Origin: Candidatus Zixiibacteriota bacterium
GTDB lineage: Bacteria > Zixibacteria > MSB-5A5 > GN15 > JAAZOE01
NCBI GenBank assembly: GCA_036480375.1
Contig: JAZGGI010000035.1
Coordinates: forward strand, 36,147-100,146
Direction: 5' to 3'
DNA length: 64,000 bases
Of this stretch, positions 8,472 through 17,218 are shown in pieces. A program made the position numbers and the translations under genes. The notes beneath the pieces were generated by a model. It had not been told where the DNA came from and did no database searches. It saw nothing but the letters and a program-made list of their open reading frames with translations. The stretch's first letter is position 1. Every line of letters begins with the position of its first letter.

Positions 8472-10077
8472 ATCGAAAGTATCAATAAAAGATTTTGAAA
8501 GTAAAGAGGGGCAGCTTGTCAAACTCGATCAATCGAGATTTTTGCCATTACCGCCGCCATATGACAAGCTTGAACTGGAACCAAAATTTAATGAGCTGGC
8601 TCCGGAAAAGAAAGAAAGGCTGGAATGTGATCTGGACGGCGTGACGGCCTTCAAATTTCCTCGACCGGAAACCGAGGAAGAAAAGCAGGAGTTGGTCGAG
8701 AAGTTTTTGGCAGGTCTTCAGAAACTATTCCAAAAAGAGAATAACTGGACCTTTTTACAACCGCTGTTTCTTACGATGGAGTACTGCGTCAAATGCCAAA
8801 CCTGCGCGTCGGCTTGCCCCATTTTTAACGAATCGGGACAGGAGGAGATTTATCGTCCGACCTTCAGATCGGATATAATGCGGCGTTTGTATAAAAAATA
8901 TGTCAAAAGCGGTGGCAAGATATTCGCCAAATTATCGGGCAATGATATTAATGCCAGCTGGACGATGGTGGCCCGTTTGATGGAGTTGTGTTATCGCTGC
9001 ACGATATGCCGGCGTTGCGCGCAAACTTGTCCTATCGGGGCTGATAACGGATTGGTGACTCGTGAACTGAGAAAAATTTTCAGCCAGGAGATGGGCATCA
9101 CCGTTACTCCGCTTCACGAGAAAGGCTCCATGCAGCAGCTAAAAGTTGGTTCCAGTACGGGCATGTCAACCGTAGCTTACCTTGATAATATTGAATTTCT
9201 CGAAGAGGAGGTTGAAGAGCGCGCCGGGATGAAATTCAAATGGCCGATGGATAAGGAAGGCGCTGATATCCTTCTTATTCATAATGCCGGAGAATTTTTG
9301 GCCTGGCCGGAAAATCCCGAAGCCTTCGCAATAATTCTCGAGGCAGCCGGAATTAACTATACTTTATCAAGTGAAGCAATTGGGTATGACAGCGTTAATT
9401 ATGGCACCTGGTACGATGACATGCAATTCGCCCGGGTGGCCCTCAGACATGTGGAAGTCGCCAAGAAACTGGGAGTAAAGAAAATCGTTATAGCGGAATG
9501 CGGTCATGCTCATAAGGCCTTGACGGTCATTGCCGATCGTGTCTTGACCGGCGATTTTAATATACCCCGTGAAAGTTCAATGACTTTACTGCGGGATATA
9601 ATCAAAAGCGGACGATTGAAACTCGACCCATCGCGCAATGATGATATTACCGTCACTCTTCATGATCCCTGTAATATGGTTCGTTTGATGGGCATCGTTC
9701 AGCCGCAGCGCGATGTTCTCAAAGCGGTCTGCAACAATTTCCGCGAAATGACACCGCATGGAGTCGAAAACTATTGTTGTGGCGGGGGGAGCGGTTTTGC
9801 CATCACTCAGGATCTAAACTTCCCGGATTGGCGGCAAATAGTCTCGGGGCGCGCCAAATTGCGGCAGATTCTTGATGTTTTTCAGGATATTATTGAACCC
9901 GAACACAAGAAATATGTTTGCGCGCCATGCTCTAATTGCAAGGGCGCAATGAGGGATATGTTCGCGGCGTATGGTTTATTCGACCGGTGCAATATCCTCT
10001 ACGGCGGGTTGGTTGAGCTGATTGTCAATGCTATGCCGGAAATCGAAGAGCCGTTCCTTGAATGGGATTGGCGTTAG
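8464..10077 (+). CDS. DsrK/HdrD-like Fe-S oxidoreductase
   Basis: A 537-residue cytoplasmic protein with two 4Fe-4S ferredoxin-like motifs (CVKCQTCASACP at about 109 and CYRCTICRRCAQTCP at about 180). Two CCG domains of the heterodisulfide-reductase type follow: one includes ECGHAHKAL, the other HDPCNMVR ... ENYCCGGGSG ... CAPCSNCKG. The CCG cysteines bind the noncubane cluster that handles thiol/disulfide chemistry in HdrB/HdrD and DsrK. It is paired with the overlapping membrane subunit upstream and is regulated presumably by the Fe-S Rrf2 protein. A DsrK-like paralogue lies at 50330-51682. The physiological disulfide substrate is unknown; no dsrAB is in the window. Confidence 0.85.
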   Translation: MAKSKVSIKDFESKEGQLVKLDQSRFLPLPPPYDKLELEPKFNELAPEKKERLECDLDGVTAFKFPRPETEEEKQELVEKFLAGLQKLFQKENNWTFLQPLFLTMEYCVKCQTCASACPIFNESGQEEIYRPTFRSDIMRRLYKKYVKSGGKIFAKLSGNDINASWTMVARLMELCYRCTICRRCAQTCPIGADNGLVTRELRKIFSQEMGITVTPLHEKGSMQQLKVGSSTGMSTVAYLDNIEFLEEEVEERAGMKFKWPMDKEGADILLIHNAGEFLAWPENPEAFAIILEAAGINYTLSSEAIGYDSVNYGTWYDDMQFARVALRHVEVAKKLGVKKIVIAECGHAHKALTVIADRVLTGDFNIPRESSMTLLRDIIKSGRLKLDPSRNDDITVTLHDPCNMVRLMGIVQPQRDVLKAVCNNFREMTPHGVENYCCGGGSGFAITQDLNFPDWRQIVSGRAKLRQILDVFQDIIEPEHKKYVCAPCSNCKGAMRDMFAAYGLFDRCNILYGGLVELIVNAMPEIEEPFLEWDWR

Positions 10078-10105
10078 AATTGGAGTTCGAATTAGTCAAA
10101 AGGTT

Positions 10106-10143
10106 AAACGCCCGGAATTTAATTATAAATTTTCGGGCGTTTC
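10106..10143. terminator. Bidirectional terminator between convergent operons
   Basis: Inverted repeat aaacgcccg ... cgggcgttt, with inner arms gaattt / aaattt, lies between the DsrK-like gene (plus) and the haem operon (minus). It has A- and T-rich flanks on both sides. Confidence 0.75.
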
Positions 10144-10169
10144 TAATTTGATTTTTGAATTATTCGATT

Positions 10170-11540
10170 CTAATCATTTGATGCATCATTGAGATTTGAG
10201 ACGACTTTTTCTGAACGGATAATGCAGTCATTGAGACCGATGCCGTCGTAGGCGTTGCCGGTAAAATACAGGCCGGGAAATTTGCTTTCGAATTCCATTA
10301 ACTTTTTTATCTTATCCGGATGCCCCATGACAAATTGGGGGATTCCCTTTAACCATTTGAATATTTTGACATAATCGGGTTCATTCTTTATGCCGAGAAT
10401 TTCTGACAGCTCACGGTGAAAGAGAGCCGTGAGTTCATCATCAGTCAAATTAATTGCTTCCGGATCGGTGGCGCCGCCGATCATGGTTCTTAGTTGCACC
10501 ATATTCATGGGTGAACGCCCGAAGAAGATCGAAGACGTCCAAATGGAGCCAAGGATACGCTTATCCTGATTACGAGGGATTAGAAAACCAAATCCGGAAA
10601 GGTCGTGCTCAATATATTCGGATTTGTATCCGAAGCAGGCGACGGTGATTGACGCATACGGAATAGATGATAATAATTGAGATAGTTCGTCGTTCAATTC
10701 CCCGGTTAAGGCCGAAGCGGCGTAGGCCGGGGCGGCGCAGATGACGGCGTCGTATTTTTCGGCGGGAGTAAATTTGAAATTCAACTCAAAGCCATCATTG
10801 ATTTTTCTAATAGCGATGACTTCCATTCCCGATTTTATGTCATTGAAATATTTTTTCTCAAAAGTTTCGATCAGAGTATTGAGGCCGTTTTTAAAAGAAG
10901 TGAGTCGCCCCTGCGGTCCGACCGGGCCGCCTTTACTTCCCTGTTTTTTTCTGGCTATCATGGCCTTAATAAGTGAGCCATGATTTTTTTCCATCTCTTC
11001 CATGATTGGAAAACAAGCTCGAAGTGATAGTTTTTGGGCGTCGCCTCCGTATATTCCGGAAACCATCGGAACAATTAATGTTTCCGCAGCTTCACGACCG
11101 ATTCTTCTTTGGGCGAAATCAAAGATTGATTCGTCGTCATCGTTAGTTTTTGCTTTAATAAAAAATTCACCCATAAGACGAGCGCGTCCTCTTAATGAAA
11201 TCAGCGGGGAGCTTAGGAATTTGGGAGGAGAAGGATTAATCTCGTGTAGTTTTTTATTGCGATAGATGTAACGTTTTTCGGCCTTTGGATTAGCCGGTTC
11301 GAGCAAATCATCAATACCCAATTCTGAAACTAATTGCAGAGTCAATGGAACTTTATCGAGAAATCCATTCGGTCCCCAATCAGATATAAAACCGTCTTTG
11401 CGGTCAGTCCCGATAGTTCCTCCCAGACGTGATTCCTTTTCAAAAAGTGTCGGGTGATATTTATCGCTATGGCGCCGCCTGAGAAAATGAAGGGTGGATA
11501 ATCCGGAAATACCACCGCCGATGATTGCTACTTTTTTCAT
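10170..11540 (-). CDS. hemY: Protoporphyrinogen oxidase (HemY/HemG type, FAD)
   Basis: A 456-residue flavoprotein that oxidises protoporphyrinogen IX (or coproporphyrinogen in some lineages) to the porphyrin. The N-terminus carries the dinucleotide-binding motif IIGGGISGLSTLHFLRRR and a following acidic residue (FEKESRLGGTIGT). Characteristic internal segments include WGPNGFLDKVPLTLQLVSEL and AETLIVPMVSGIYGGDAQKL. The C-terminus has GLYFTGNAYDGIGLNDCI, the usual FAD-contact region. Its ATG overlaps the hemH stop codon by four bases (ATGA). It is the last gene of the TCS-haem operon. Because hemH uses protoporphyrin, the operon encodes the classical protoporphyrin route rather than the coproporphyrin route. 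Confidence 0.9.
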   Translation of the reverse strand: MKKVAIIGGGISGLSTLHFLRRRHSDKYHPTLFEKESRLGGTIGTDRKDGFISDWGPNGFLDKVPLTLQLVSELGIDDLLEPANPKAEKRYIYRNKKLHEINPSPPKFLSSPLISLRGRARLMGEFFIKAKTNDDDESIFDFAQRRIGREAAETLIVPMVSGIYGGDAQKLSLRACFPIMEEMEKNHGSLIKAMIARKKQGSKGGPVGPQGRLTSFKNGLNTLIETFEKKYFNDIKSGMEVIAIRKINDGFELNFKFTPAEKYDAVICAAPAYAASALTGELNDELSQLLSSIPYASITVACFGYKSEYIEHDLSGFGFLIPRNQDKRILGSIWTSSIFFGRSPMNMVQLRTMIGGATDPEAINLTDDELTALFHRELSEILGIKNEPDYVKIFKWLKGIPQFVMGHPDKIKKLMEFESKFPGLYFTGNAYDGIGLNDCIIRSEKVVSNLNDASND

Positions 11541-12577
11541 AATTCAACCGATTGTTTTGCCTCGATCTTTTCCCGCACCAGGGAATCCAGTAGTTCGATG
11601 AATTTCGGATCATCATTGAAAGACTCGGTGCGGATGAAATTTACGATCCCGGATTCAAGAGCGATTTCTTTTAGCTCAATATCGATTTCATGCAAGGTTT
11701 CGATATGATCCGATACAAAGCTGACCGGTAAAACTACCAAATTTTTGACCCCGTCATTGCCCAGCTTTTTGATTAAGGATTTTGTTTCCGGCTCCAGCCA
11801 CTTTACCGGGCCGCTTCGGGATTGATAGGATAGGTGATATTGATGCCCTTTGCCTGCCAGTCTAACCGTTTCCTTAACCTGAGTGACATAGGGATCGCCG
11901 CTCTCGACTAATTTGACCGGAAGCGAATGAGCGGTAAAGAGAATATGAATATTGTTCTTATCAGGCATTTTAGAAATCCCATCATTGATTCGGGAACGTA
12001 AAAGCGAAATAAAATCGCGGTGATCATACCAATGAGGGATTAATGATATGCTGATATCGCTTTGCGAGTGACGAACCCATTTGATAATATCAGCAAGCGA
12101 TGTCCCGGTCGTGGCAAGAGTATAGTGAGGATAGAGGGGCAGGATAATTATATGTTCACATCCGTCTTTTACCGCCCGGTCGAGTTTATCATGTATAGAA
12201 GGGGGCGTATATCGCATGCCGATATATGTTTTGACTTCAGGGAAAGATTCACTTAATAGTTTTTCCAATCCGCCAGCTTCTAATTTAGTCCATTTCAATT
12301 GCGGGGAGCCGCCGCCGATCATTTCATAGCGCGCTCTTACTTTTTGGGCGCGACGGTTTGAGATAAATCGCGCCAGTGGTTTTTGCAGTAAAATTGACAA
12401 AGGCAGTTTAATAATGTTTTTATCGCAAAAGAGATTGAAAAGATATGGCTGGATATCGTCGAGGGTATTGGGGCCGCCCATATTCAATAAAAGGACGCCC
12501 CATTTCTTAGCCGAAAAATCAAACTCATCTGCGGGATATTCGAGGTAATTGCTGAGCGATTTAAATTTCTCAATCAT
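11537..12577 (-). CDS. hemH: Ferrochelatase
   Basis: A 346-residue enzyme that inserts Fe2+ into the porphyrin. Family signatures are LLNMGGPNTLDDIQPYLFNL near the N-terminus, GGGSPQLKWTKLEA, GMRYTPPSIHDKL and the active-site region ILFTAHSLPVKLVESGDPY, in which the histidine is the metal-handling residue. VLPVSFVSDHIETLHEID at the C-terminal side contains the second conserved His/Glu pair. The gene follows hemN by six bases and overlaps hemY by four, so it is cotranscribed. The enzyme is expected to be cytoplasmic or peripheral on the inner membrane. Confidence 0.95.
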   Translation of the reverse strand: MIEKFKSLSNYLEYPADEFDFSAKKWGVLLLNMGGPNTLDDIQPYLFNLFCDKNIIKLPLSILLQKPLARFISNRRAQKVRARYEMIGGGSPQLKWTKLEAGGLEKLLSESFPEVKTYIGMRYTPPSIHDKLDRAVKDGCEHIIILPLYPHYTLATTGTSLADIIKWVRHSQSDISISLIPHWYDHRDFISLLRSRINDGISKMPDKNNIHILFTAHSLPVKLVESGDPYVTQVKETVRLAGKGHQYHLSYQSRSGPVKWLEPETKSLIKKLGNDGVKNLVVLPVSFVSDHIETLHEIDIELKEIALESGIVNFIRTESFNDDPKFIELLDSLVREKIEAKQSVEL

Positions 12578-12583
12578 AATAAA

Positions 12584-13963
12584 TTAGATTGTCCTCGAAA
12601 ACAGAGGAGTTTTTTCATCCCGTCGGTCGCGCAAATAAGCGTCAAAGACCATAGCGATATTTCGGACAAATATCATTCCGCCGGGCAGAACGGTAAGACC
12701 CTCATCTGAGCGATTAAGTACCTTATCGGAAATGAATTCAGACAAGTCTTTGTCTTCCTCCGCAAAATACTCCGAATATGACACGCCAAAACGGCTTTTG
12801 AGCTCCGTGAAATTTAATACTCCGTTGCACATAATTGAGATGATGGCCCAGCGGCGAATTTCATCATCTTCGCTTAATACTATGCCTTTCGAGATCGCAA
12901 ATTGCCCACCCTCAATCGTATCCATATATTGGTTGAGTTCCGATATATTTTGCGTGAAGCACCCGCCGATATCGCCGATAGCCGACATCCCGATTCCGAT
13001 CATATCGCTGGTTAATTTGCTCGTGTAACCCATAAAATTACGATGCAGAGTTCCTCTGCCGACCGCTTTGACCAGTTCGTCATCGGTTCGGGCAAAATGA
13101 TCCATACCGATCTGGACATAATCGGCGCCAAGGAATTTTTCCACCGCCGTTGCGATAAGATCATATTTCAGTTCAGCCTGAGGAAGCCTATTTTCATCAA
13201 TTTTTCGCTGGTGTTCTTTTATGCTCGGCAGGTGGGCATAGCTGTAAACGGCGACCCGGTCAGCGCCCATATCGATTACCTTTTGGATTGTATCTGAAAA
13301 ATTTTCGACCGTCTGAAACGGCAAACCATAGATCAAATCAATGTTGATACCGGTAAAACCGAGTTCTCGGCAATGATTAAATAGTTTTTCAGTTTCCTCA
13401 TGAGTCTGATTGCGACCGATTGCTTTTTGAACCGCAGGCGTGAAGTCCTGAACACCGAATGAAATTCGATTGAATCCGTGATTGCGCAATAGATTTAACT
13501 GTTCGGGAGTCGTAATCCTGGGATCAACTTCAATAGCGATTTCCGCGTCATTCTCGAAAACGAATCGGTTCTTTACGGAATTGAATAGGCGCATGAGTTG
13601 TTCTTCCGACAAATAGGTCGGGGTGCCGCCGCCCCAGTGCATCTGAATAAGACGGTTGCGGTCTTTCAATCGCTCCGCGACCATTTGAAGTTCTTTATCA
13701 ATGATGTTCAGGTAGTGGTCGGGTTTTTCGGGCTTTGATGTGACGCTGGTATTGCACCCGCAATAATAGCATCTTCGGCGGCAGAACGGAATATGGATAT
13801 ACATCGATAAAGGTTTATCCGTTTGCGAAGCGTTGTCGAGAGCCGTCATGTAATCACTCGGGCCGAATTCGGATGGCCATTCCGGAACCGTTGGATAACT
13901 TGTATAGCGCGGGCCGGGGCGATCGTATTTATGAAGTAGTTGTCGAATCAATTTTGTTTTCAC
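12584..13963 (-). CDS. hemN: Oxygen-independent coproporphyrinogen III dehydrogenase
   Basis: A radical SAM enzyme of about 459 residues that decarboxylates coproporphyrinogen III without oxygen. The cluster motif is HIPFCRRRCYYCGCNT (CxxxCxxC plus the extra Cys typical of true HemN rather than HemW). GPRYTSYPTVPEW near the start, HWGGGTPTYL and ISFGVQDFTPAVQKAIGR are family hallmarks. The given start is a GTG at 13963 inside hemE; a TTG at 13951 with AAAGGTG eight bases upstream is an equally good choice and changes only four residues. The frame overlaps hemE by 35 bases, implying translational coupling. Confidence 0.93.
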   Translation of the reverse strand: MKTKLIRQLLHKYDRPGPRYTSYPTVPEWPSEFGPSDYMTALDNASQTDKPLSMYIHIPFCRRRCYYCGCNTSVTSKPEKPDHYLNIIDKELQMVAERLKDRNRLIQMHWGGGTPTYLSEEQLMRLFNSVKNRFVFENDAEIAIEVDPRITTPEQLNLLRNHGFNRISFGVQDFTPAVQKAIGRNQTHEETEKLFNHCRELGFTGINIDLIYGLPFQTVENFSDTIQKVIDMGADRVAVYSYAHLPSIKEHQRKIDENRLPQAELKYDLIATAVEKFLGADYVQIGMDHFARTDDELVKAVGRGTLHRNFMGYTSKLTSDMIGIGMSAIGDIGGCFTQNISELNQYMDTIEGGQFAISKGIVLSEDDEIRRWAIISIMCNGVLNFTELKSRFGVSYSEYFAEEDKDLSEFISDKVLNRSDEGLTVLPGGMIFVRNIAMVFDAYLRDRRDEKTPLFSRTI

Positions 13964-14993
13964 CTTTATTTTTGTAGTTGTATGTGTGAACCGTCTCTAT
14001 AACAAGGCGAGCGTTATCGACAGGTGTTGTCGGTTGAATACCATGACCGAGATTGAAAATATATCGATTATAGTCGGACACTTCGTTCAATAATAGCATA
14101 ACTTCGGTTTGAATTATCCGGGGCGATGTTAAAAGCAGATGCGGATCCAAATTTCCCTGAACGGTTTTACCGTCCAGAATAGAAAAGGCGCGTTTGAGGT
14201 CGGTTCGCCAATCAATCCCGATAACTTCGCAATCCAGACCGGCTAATAATTCAAGATAAGGAGAACAATTTGGGTTGAATACAATCCGAGGGATATCAGG
14301 GGTTTTACTTTTTTCGAGCGTCTTTTGAATATATGGCAGGGAGAAACGTTGATAATCTTCCGGAGATAAAATTTCTCCCCGACTGTCAAATATCTGAACT
14401 ATATCGGCTCCGGCCTTAATCTGGGCTTTTAAATACTCACCGAGGATATCCGATAGAAGATCAAGAACTTTTTCGGCGGCCGATTGGTTATCATGAATAA
14501 AGCGATTAATCTCCGCTCCTCCACCGTTTCCTTTTCCCTCGACCATATAATGTAGAAGAGTAAAAGGCGCGCCGCAGAAACCGATAAGGGGGAGTTTGCC
14601 TTTTAGTCTTTTCTTAGTTTCCGATATCCCCTCTAAAACGATTTTCAATTTGTCTTCCGGATTATATTCGCGAAGAGATGCGACATCCTTGTCTGTTCTA
14701 ATCAGAGGCATTATTTTGGCACCCGATTTATCGAATCCGATTTTAATGCCCAGAGGCTCGAGGGGGAGCAGGATATCAGAAAAAATTATGGCGGCATCGA
14801 CACCGATTATATCCACCGGTTGCAGGGCAACATCGGCCATTAATTGGGGAGAGCGACAGATATCAAGAAAAGTGTGAGTTTTTTTGATTTCCCGGTATTC
14901 GGGCAGATAGCGGCCCCCCTGACGCATAATCCAGGCCGGTATGCGGTCATGCGGTTTGCCCCAGGCGGCGTCGATCAAACTGAAATTACTCAT
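13929..14993 (-). CDS. hemE: Uroporphyrinogen decarboxylase
   Basis: A 354-residue enzyme converting uroporphyrinogen III to coproporphyrinogen III. Signatures are PAWIMRQGGRYLPEYR near the N-terminus (the arginines bind substrate carboxylates), DAAIIFSDILLPLEPLG with the catalytic aspartate, GFCGAPFTLLHYMVEG and the C-terminal FNLGHGIQPTTP. Its start codon overlaps the response-regulator stop as ATGA, with the Shine-Dalgarno GGGGAAA inside the regulator gene. This is the first biosynthetic gene after the two-component pair. Confidence 0.95.
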   Translation of the reverse strand: MSNFSLIDAAWGKPHDRIPAWIMRQGGRYLPEYREIKKTHTFLDICRSPQLMADVALQPVDIIGVDAAIIFSDILLPLEPLGIKIGFDKSGAKIMPLIRTDKDVASLREYNPEDKLKIVLEGISETKKRLKGKLPLIGFCGAPFTLLHYMVEGKGNGGGAEINRFIHDNQSAAEKVLDLLSDILGEYLKAQIKAGADIVQIFDSRGEILSPEDYQRFSLPYIQKTLEKSKTPDIPRIVFNPNCSPYLELLAGLDCEVIGIDWRTDLKRAFSILDGKTVQGNLDPHLLLTSPRIIQTEVMLLLNEVSDYNRYIFNLGHGIQPTTPVDNARLVIETVHTYNYKNKGENKIDSTTTS

Positions 14994-15700
14994 GAGGTTT
15001 CCCCGCCCGGTGTGAATTTGTATCCCGTACCCCAGATGGTATGCAGGTATTTTGGATGAGCCGTATCGGATTCGAAAATCTTTCGTAGCTTGACGATGAA
15101 ATTATCAACGGTTCTATTGGAAGGATAAATGTCATATCCCCAGACGGCATCAAGGATCATATCCCGGGTAACGACTTCGTCAGCATGTTCGGTCAATAAT
15201 TTCATAATCATGCATTCTTTCTGAGATAATTCCTGTTCACCGTTGATGCCTCGGGCGCGGAAAGATTTGAAATCAACCCAGAAATCTCCGAATGAAAATC
15301 TATCCTTAGATATCGCTTTGTCGCTGAACCAGGCCTGGCGTCTGAAAATGGCGGACACGCGAACCAACAGTTCCTTTAGGTTGAACGGTTTGGTCAGGTA
15401 ATCATCACCGCCGGCGATTATCCCCTCAACCCTGTCATCGGTTTGATCCCGGGCAGTAAGAAATAATATTGGAATGCGATCGCCATTCTTGCGAATCGTA
15501 CGGCAAACTGTCAGGCCATCGATGCCGGGGAGCATAATATCGAGAATAATCAGATCAAAGGCGCCCCGACGCCATAATTTCAGAGCCATATTTCCGTCTG
15601 CGGCGATAACAGCCTCATAACCTTGAGCCTCCATATTCATCTGGAGGCCGTCGGCGATATGAGCTTCATCCTCGACTATGAGTATTTTTTTCTTCATCAT
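14990..15700 (-). CDS. OmpR/PhoB-family response regulator
   Basis: A 236-residue regulator. Receiver domain (1-120): acidic pocket VEDE, phospho-acceptor Asp in LIILDIMLPGIDG, Thr in LFLTARDQ and Lys in YLTKPFN. The C-terminal winged helix (about 135-233) includes SQKECMIMKLLTEHADEVVT and the recognition region YPSNRTVDNFIVKLRKIFE, which is PhoB/RprY-like. It overlaps the sensor kinase upstream and hemE downstream by four bases each, so this regulator is produced in fixed ratio with the haem enzymes and may control the operon itself. Confidence 0.93.
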   Translation of the reverse strand: MMKKKILIVEDEAHIADGLQMNMEAQGYEAVIAADGNMALKLWRRGAFDLIILDIMLPGIDGLTVCRTIRKNGDRIPILFLTARDQTDDRVEGIIAGGDDYLTKPFNLKELLVRVSAIFRRQAWFSDKAISKDRFSFGDFWVDFKSFRARGINGEQELSQKECMIMKLLTEHADEVVTRDMILDAVWGYDIYPSNRTVDNFIVKLRKIFESDTAHPKYLHTIWGTGYKFTPGGETS

Positions 15701-17037
15701 TTTGCTATTGGAAGAGTTATCACAAATTTCGAACCCTGGTTGGTCCCCCTGGATGATGCCGTAACGGTGCCACTGTGGGCATTGATAATTTGCCTGACCA
15801 GATACAGGCCTAATCCGCTACCATTAACAGTACGAGTCATTTCATCGCCGATACGGTAAAATCTGTCGAAAATTTTAGTGATTTCCGTAGGCGGGATTCC
15901 AATTCCGGTATCGATAATCTGTATTACCGCATTTCTTTCAGCAGCGGTAAGGATTATTGAAATCGCTTTATTATCCGGAGGTGAATATTTCATGGCGTTA
16001 TCGATTAACGCTCTGACGGCTCGCCCCAAAGCCTGATAATCGGTTTGGGCATATATATCGGGCTGAATGTCGCGATTAAGTTTGCCTCTATTCCGAGTTA
16101 TATACGGTTCAATGCCGTCCAGATATTCCCCCAGATCATCGGATAAATTCGTCTTCCTGAGTTTTGGTGAATAATCGCTCTTGCTGAAATGACCGGCCTG
16201 TAAAACATTATCGATCATGTCTTCCAGACGATTGGTGTCGTCAATCATCCGGGGGATTATTTTTCCTGTTTTTTCCGAGTTGACGTTGCCCGATTGGAGT
16301 GTTTCCAGGTACAGTCGAAGAGAAGTAATAGGCGTCCTGAATTCATGGGTTACGGCTTGAATAAAATTCTGCTGTCGGGCCTTCAATTCTTCCGACCGAC
16401 GCAACGTGCGATAAATGAAGGCAGCCCCCAAAAGAATAATCAGTGTAAAAAAGCCGCCTTCGGAGAAGAACATTCTAATCCGGCGATCAAGTTCATTTTC
16501 CAGATTATCTAATACTCCGGGAGAGATGGAAAACATTTCCGAAGATACCCAGTATCCCGATTGGCCGTTAGATTGGCCGGAAAAATAGAATTCCAATTCA
16601 AGACTTTTTTGTTCGGCCAGGCGTGCCGGGTAGTTTCTGTCAAAATAAATTATGATTCCCGATGACAATACGGTATAAAACGCCGAATCTATTTTACCTC
16701 CGGTTTGCCTAATATTGTTTTCCTCAGTCATCCATCCGGAGACACTTGCGTCAGTAAGCAGGCTGTCAAGATATTGAGCGAGATTTCGGTTAGAAGTTTT
16801 CTGCGATTCCAAATCCATAATGGCGCTTTCAAGTACTCGTAGAAATTCACTATTAATTTGGGCGGTAAGTTTCTCAATTTTTAATTCATAAATTTCGACG
16901 GACCTATGGTACAATGTTTGGGCTTGATCGATTTGGAAAATAATCCACCAGGTCAATTGTCCGATGCAAAACAGGACAACAAAAATAAAAACAATGAAGG
17001 CGAACCGGGTTGGTCTTTTTTCACGAATAGTCGTCAT
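15697..17037 (-). CDS. Membrane sensor histidine kinase
   Basis: A 446-residue kinase with one N-terminal membrane helix (FAFIVFIFVVLFCIGQLTWW), a periplasmic region of about 140 residues with a coiled-coil start, a second helix (FFTLIILLGAAFIYRTL) and then the cytoplasmic core. The H-box is FIQAVTHEFRTPITSLRLYL, the N-box RALIDNAMKYSP, the G boxes IIDTGIGIPP and GSGLGLYLVRQII. All catalytic boxes are intact. It is the first gene of the operon that continues with the response regulator, hemE, hemN, hemH and hemY. The periplasmic sensor domain is not one I recognise, so the signal (haem, redox, envelope stress) is unknown. Confidence 0.92.
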   Translation of the reverse strand: MTTIREKRPTRFAFIVFIFVVLFCIGQLTWWIIFQIDQAQTLYHRSVEIYELKIEKLTAQINSEFLRVLESAIMDLESQKTSNRNLAQYLDSLLTDASVSGWMTEENNIRQTGGKIDSAFYTVLSSGIIIYFDRNYPARLAEQKSLELEFYFSGQSNGQSGYWVSSEMFSISPGVLDNLENELDRRIRMFFSEGGFFTLIILLGAAFIYRTLRRSEELKARQQNFIQAVTHEFRTPITSLRLYLETLQSGNVNSEKTGKIIPRMIDDTNRLEDMIDNVLQAGHFSKSDYSPKLRKTNLSDDLGEYLDGIEPYITRNRGKLNRDIQPDIYAQTDYQALGRAVRALIDNAMKYSPPDNKAISIILTAAERNAVIQIIDTGIGIPPTEITKIFDRFYRIGDEMTRTVNGSGLGLYLVRQIINAHSGTVTASSRGTNQGSKFVITLPIAK

Positions 17038-17076
17038 TAGCAGAAATTCCTCTGGAATATTGTCTTATTTTTCTAA

Positions 17077-17104
17077 CATATAATTTCTATACGCTAATTG
17101 TCAA
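17077..17104 (-). promoter_or_regulatory. Possible sigma70-like promoter of the TCS-haem operon
   Basis: On the minus strand TTGACA (17104-17099), a 16-base spacer and TATATG (17082-17077) lie about 40 bases before the kinase start. The -35 is perfect and the -10 only partial. Confidence 0.4.
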
Positions 17105-17218
17105 ATTTAACAATTTCGATAAAAGTAACCTTTCGTTGACGAATTTAGTTCCGACCTAAAAGTAATTGTCATAGAAATGTCATGAGGTCTATATATTGGG
17201 GGACAGCGCAATGAATAA

